Source: Elusimicrobiota bacterium
Lineage (GTDB): Bacteria > Elusimicrobiota > Endomicrobiia > Endomicrobiales > Endomicrobiaceae
Assembly: GCA_031282945.1 (NCBI GenBank)
Contig: JAITCX010000052.1
Coordinates: 1-8,064 of the forward strand
Length of the DNA stretch: 8,064 bases
Reading direction: 5' to 3'
Positions 6,783-8,064 of this stretch are shown piece by piece. The first letter of the stretch is position 1; every line of letters starts with the position of its first letter. The notes below the pieces were generated by a model. The model saw nothing but the letters and a program-made list of their open reading frames with translations, was not told where the DNA came from and ran no database searches. The translations under genes and the position numbers were made by a program.

Positions 6783-6835
6783 ATTCTCTGTGCAGATTTT
6801 TTGAGAAAATTGTAATTCTTTTTTATTTTTAGGCA

Positions 6836-7015
6836 ATGTATTCAAATGTAAATAAAATGAACCCGTATGATGAAGTTGAATTTAGACTTTATAAACTAAA
6901 TAAAGAAATTAGGAAGTTAGATTCCGCAATATTTGTATTGGAGGAGTCCCATTTTAAAATTGAAATAAAGGATATAGTTGAAAAACTTGGCTGGCAGAAA
7001 ACCAAGCGAAAATAA
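6836..7015 (+). CDS. Small hypothetical protein, 59 codons, Lys/Glu-rich
   Basis: Not recognised. The product begins MYSNVNKMNPYDEVEFRLY, is highly charged with likely amphipathic helix from about residue 10 to 50 (KLNKEIRKLDSAIFVLEES and following), and ends in a basic tail (KTKRK). Cytoplasmic by composition; no membrane segment or signal peptide. Only a weak AGG lies 3 nt before the ATG; a second ATG at 6857 has no better site. The last 34 bases overlap, one frame off, the open frame of the following polyvalent-protein fragment (open from 6982). The ORF may therefore be an independent small gene, or a 5' piece joined to that gene by a deletion or frameshift. Its small size and weak start make expression uncertain. 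Confidence 0.45.
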   Translation: MYSNVNKMNPYDEVEFRLYKLNKEIRKLDSAIFVLEESHFKIEIKDIVEKLGWQKTKRK

Positions 7016-7389
7016 GCGAAATCCAACAAAAAGCCGAGCAGACCGTGCTTGACGCTGGTGTGTCGCAAGAAGCGGCGAAAGAATACGGGATAATGTTTGC
7101 GCAATTGGCAAACGAGTATTTGGAACAAGGGGTATCGCCAGAAACTTCATACGAAATGTTTAAAGCGATTATTGCTAGGAGCAAGAAGGGAGTTGCGCCG
7201 AAAGCTCTAAATGAATTAGTGGAAGGCGCAACAGACCTAACCCAAGACTATGCAAGCGTTAAAGACGATAATTTCCAAGAAAAAGGCAAAGCGATAAGCC
7301 AAAATATAAAAACTTATTTGCAAAACAAATGGACTGAATTGGTAACTACTGGGCAGACAACGGGCAATACAGATATAAAAAAGCATTGA
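6982..7389 (+). CDS. Large polyvalent-protein-like gene, upstream frame (5' end unclear)
   Basis: First of two overlapping frames that look like one gene. The frame is open from 6982 but contains no ATG. The first usable start is GTG at 7045, without a clear ribosome site, so the 5' end is probably truncated or lies in another frame. The product is soluble and helical (EIQQKAEQTVLDAGVSQEAA, then FAQLANEYLEQGVSPETSY). This kind of Gln/Glu/Lys-rich helical segment is common in very long phage and conjugative-element polyvalent proteins. It stops at 7387-7389, two codons after A AAA AAG (7377-7383). Shifting back one base there continues directly into the frame that runs to the window end. No specific domain is recognised in this part. 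Confidence 0.55.
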   Translation, partial: KTWLAENQAKISEIQQKAEQTVLDAGVSQEAAKEYGIMFAQLANEYLEQGVSPETSYEMFKAIIARSKKGVAPKALNELVEGATDLTQDYASVKDDNFQEKGKAISQNIKTYLQNKWTELVTTGQTTGNTDIKKH

Positions 7390-7418
7390 ACAGCGTTTTC
7401 AACGGCTTGACAGACGCT
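7377..7418 (+). promoter_or_regulatory. Candidate -1 ribosomal frameshift signal (A AAA AAG plus stem-loop)
   Basis: Seen: the heptamer AAAAAAG (7377-7383) is in the correct phase (ATA AAA AAG). After an 8-nt spacer comes a stem-loop: AGCGTTT (7392-7398) with AGACGCT (7412-7418), and TCAA (7399-7402) with TTGA (7407-7410), loop CGGC, one bulged C. The zero-frame stop TGA is at 7387-7389. Known: A AAA AAG is the most efficient bacterial -1 slippery site, used in E. coli dnaX with a downstream hairpin. Inferred: it joins the two frames. The upstream GGG at 7362-7364 is only a weak Shine-Dalgarno-like stimulator. An ordinary indel in the A-run is the alternative. Confidence 0.45.
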
Positions 7419-8064
7419 CAACAAGAGAGCGTAAACAATAAAGCAAGCGTGACAATGCGCATAGGCGATGAGGTATTTTTAGTAAGCGTGAGCGCAGGTA
7501 AAGAAAACGGGAAGCTTACTAACCCTGAAGTAAAAGTGCAATTGATAAAAACAAATGAGAAGGTAAGCCCTAAAACTGATAAAAATATTTTTGATAAATC
7601 CCCGCAGACAACAAACGAAACGCCTAAGACTAGAGTGTTTAACCAAAAAGCTCCTGAGATAGTGGTAGAAAAACTAAAGAATATAGACGGGAGGGAGTAT
7701 GAAATTGAAGCAACCGATATAACCAGTGAGATTAAAAATATAAAAGGAGCTTCTAAAAAGGAGATAGATACAAAAATAGAGGAAGCAATAGGGGTTTTAT
7801 ATGGGGAGGAGTTACATACAAAAGACGGCAGAATTATCACGATAGAAAATAACAGGGCGGGAGAACATTTAACAGGGAAAGCGAATTCGGGCAAAGCTAG
7901 GGTAACTAAACGCATTAAAAATACCGCACTAGTTATGAAAATAAGATCCGCTATAGAAAATTCTGTTTTAGTTAACACGGCAGAAGTAAAGATGGATAAT
8001 TATGACCCAACTCTTAGTGAGTATAAAAAGGGAGCAGAAAAAACTTTATTCTTTAGAACATTTG
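7383..8064 (+). CDS. Large polyvalent-protein-like gene, downstream frame with LPD3-like domain (3' partial)
   Basis: Open to the window end, so the gene continues beyond it. The frame is open from 7338 and is counted here from the frame-change point. It lacks a good independent start: TTG at 7386, GTG at 7449 and ATG at 7455 all lack clear ribosome sites. The product starts ALNSVFNGLTDAQQESV, then a beta-rich piece (VTMRIGDEVFLVSVSAG), a Lys/Thr/Pro linker, and near the end GRIITIENNRAGEHLTG ... ALVMKIRSAIENSVLV ... EKTLFFRTF. That order (short strand, conserved His, helix ending in 'A/S-V-L-V', then strands) resembles the LPD3/BECR-fold nuclease-like domains of phage polyvalent proteins. 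Assignment is from pattern memory, so moderate. Role unknown; such proteins are thought to enter a new host with phage or conjugative DNA. Confidence 0.55.

Larger units (their letters stand above)
6446..6835. other. Gene-poor spacer upstream of groESL
   Basis: No credible gene. The plus frame 6533-6649 is open for 38 codons and reads protein-like near its end (WEQTRFIWLDNELDYQRKM), but it has no start codon or ribosome site; it may be a gene remnant. At 6712-6766 an imperfect inverted repeat (AAAAAT and GGATTTA against TAAATCC and ATTTTT, with a 2-nt bulge and a 27-nt loop) could be a weak terminator. A perfect TATAAT at 6777-6782 lacks a good -35. Confidence 0.5.

Noticed and set aside
6333..6835. 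tRNA gene or other structured RNA in the spacer
   Set aside because: No cloverleaf, T-loop GTTCRAN motif or CCA end was found. The only foldable element is a weak inverted repeat with a long loop.
7418..7978. Minus-strand open frame of 186 codons, very hydrophobic, resembling a membrane protein
   Set aside because: It lies wholly antisense to the better-supported plus frame, whose Lys/Glu-rich codons read as Phe/Leu/Ser on the other strand. No ribosome site or promoter precedes it.

Overview
The window suggests a diderm (Gram-negative type) bacterium with a low-GC genome. The evidence is an outer-membrane autotransporter barrel fused to an OmpA-type peptidoglycan-binding domain, bacterial group I chaperonin genes, and AT-rich codon use. 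Elusimicrobiota (termite-gut relatives) or a similar host-associated lineage is my guess from the general look of the proteins. It is only a guess, and a GroEL phylogeny would settle it.

Layout. (1) 1-2250, plus strand: the 3' part of a large cell-surface gene (autotransporter barrel, Pro-rich linker, OmpA domain), closed by a strong hairpin terminator at 2319-2372. (2) 2397-4277, plus strand: a two-gene AbiE module (AbiEi antitoxin/repressor, AbiEii nucleotidyltransferase toxin) with an 8-bp gene overlap. Upstream lies an exact 70-bp direct repeat, each copy holding a palindrome; this looks like an autoregulatory operator. (3) 4313-6432, minus strand: a compact groES-groEL operon with a near-consensus sigma70 promoter, strong Shine-Dalgarno sites and a terminator shared with the converging abiE operon. 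An 11-bp motif occurs three times around the promoter. (4) 6433-6835: gene-poor spacer. (5) 6836-8064, plus strand: a 59-codon reading frame of unknown function, then a gene in two frames that resembles phage or conjugative-element 'large polyvalent proteins' and runs off the window.

Housekeeping chaperonin genes therefore sit between two accessory modules: a toxin-antitoxin/abortive-infection pair on one side and a mobile-element-type gene on the other. The most interesting signal is at the frame change in the last gene. The two frames meet exactly at the slippery heptamer A AAA AAG. It is followed after 8 nt by an 11-bp stem-loop, the arrangement expected for programmed -1 ribosomal frameshifting. 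A simple inactivating indel in the A-run is the main alternative, and the apparently missing 5' end of this gene favours decay.

No tRNA, rRNA, CRISPR array or complete insertion sequence was seen.
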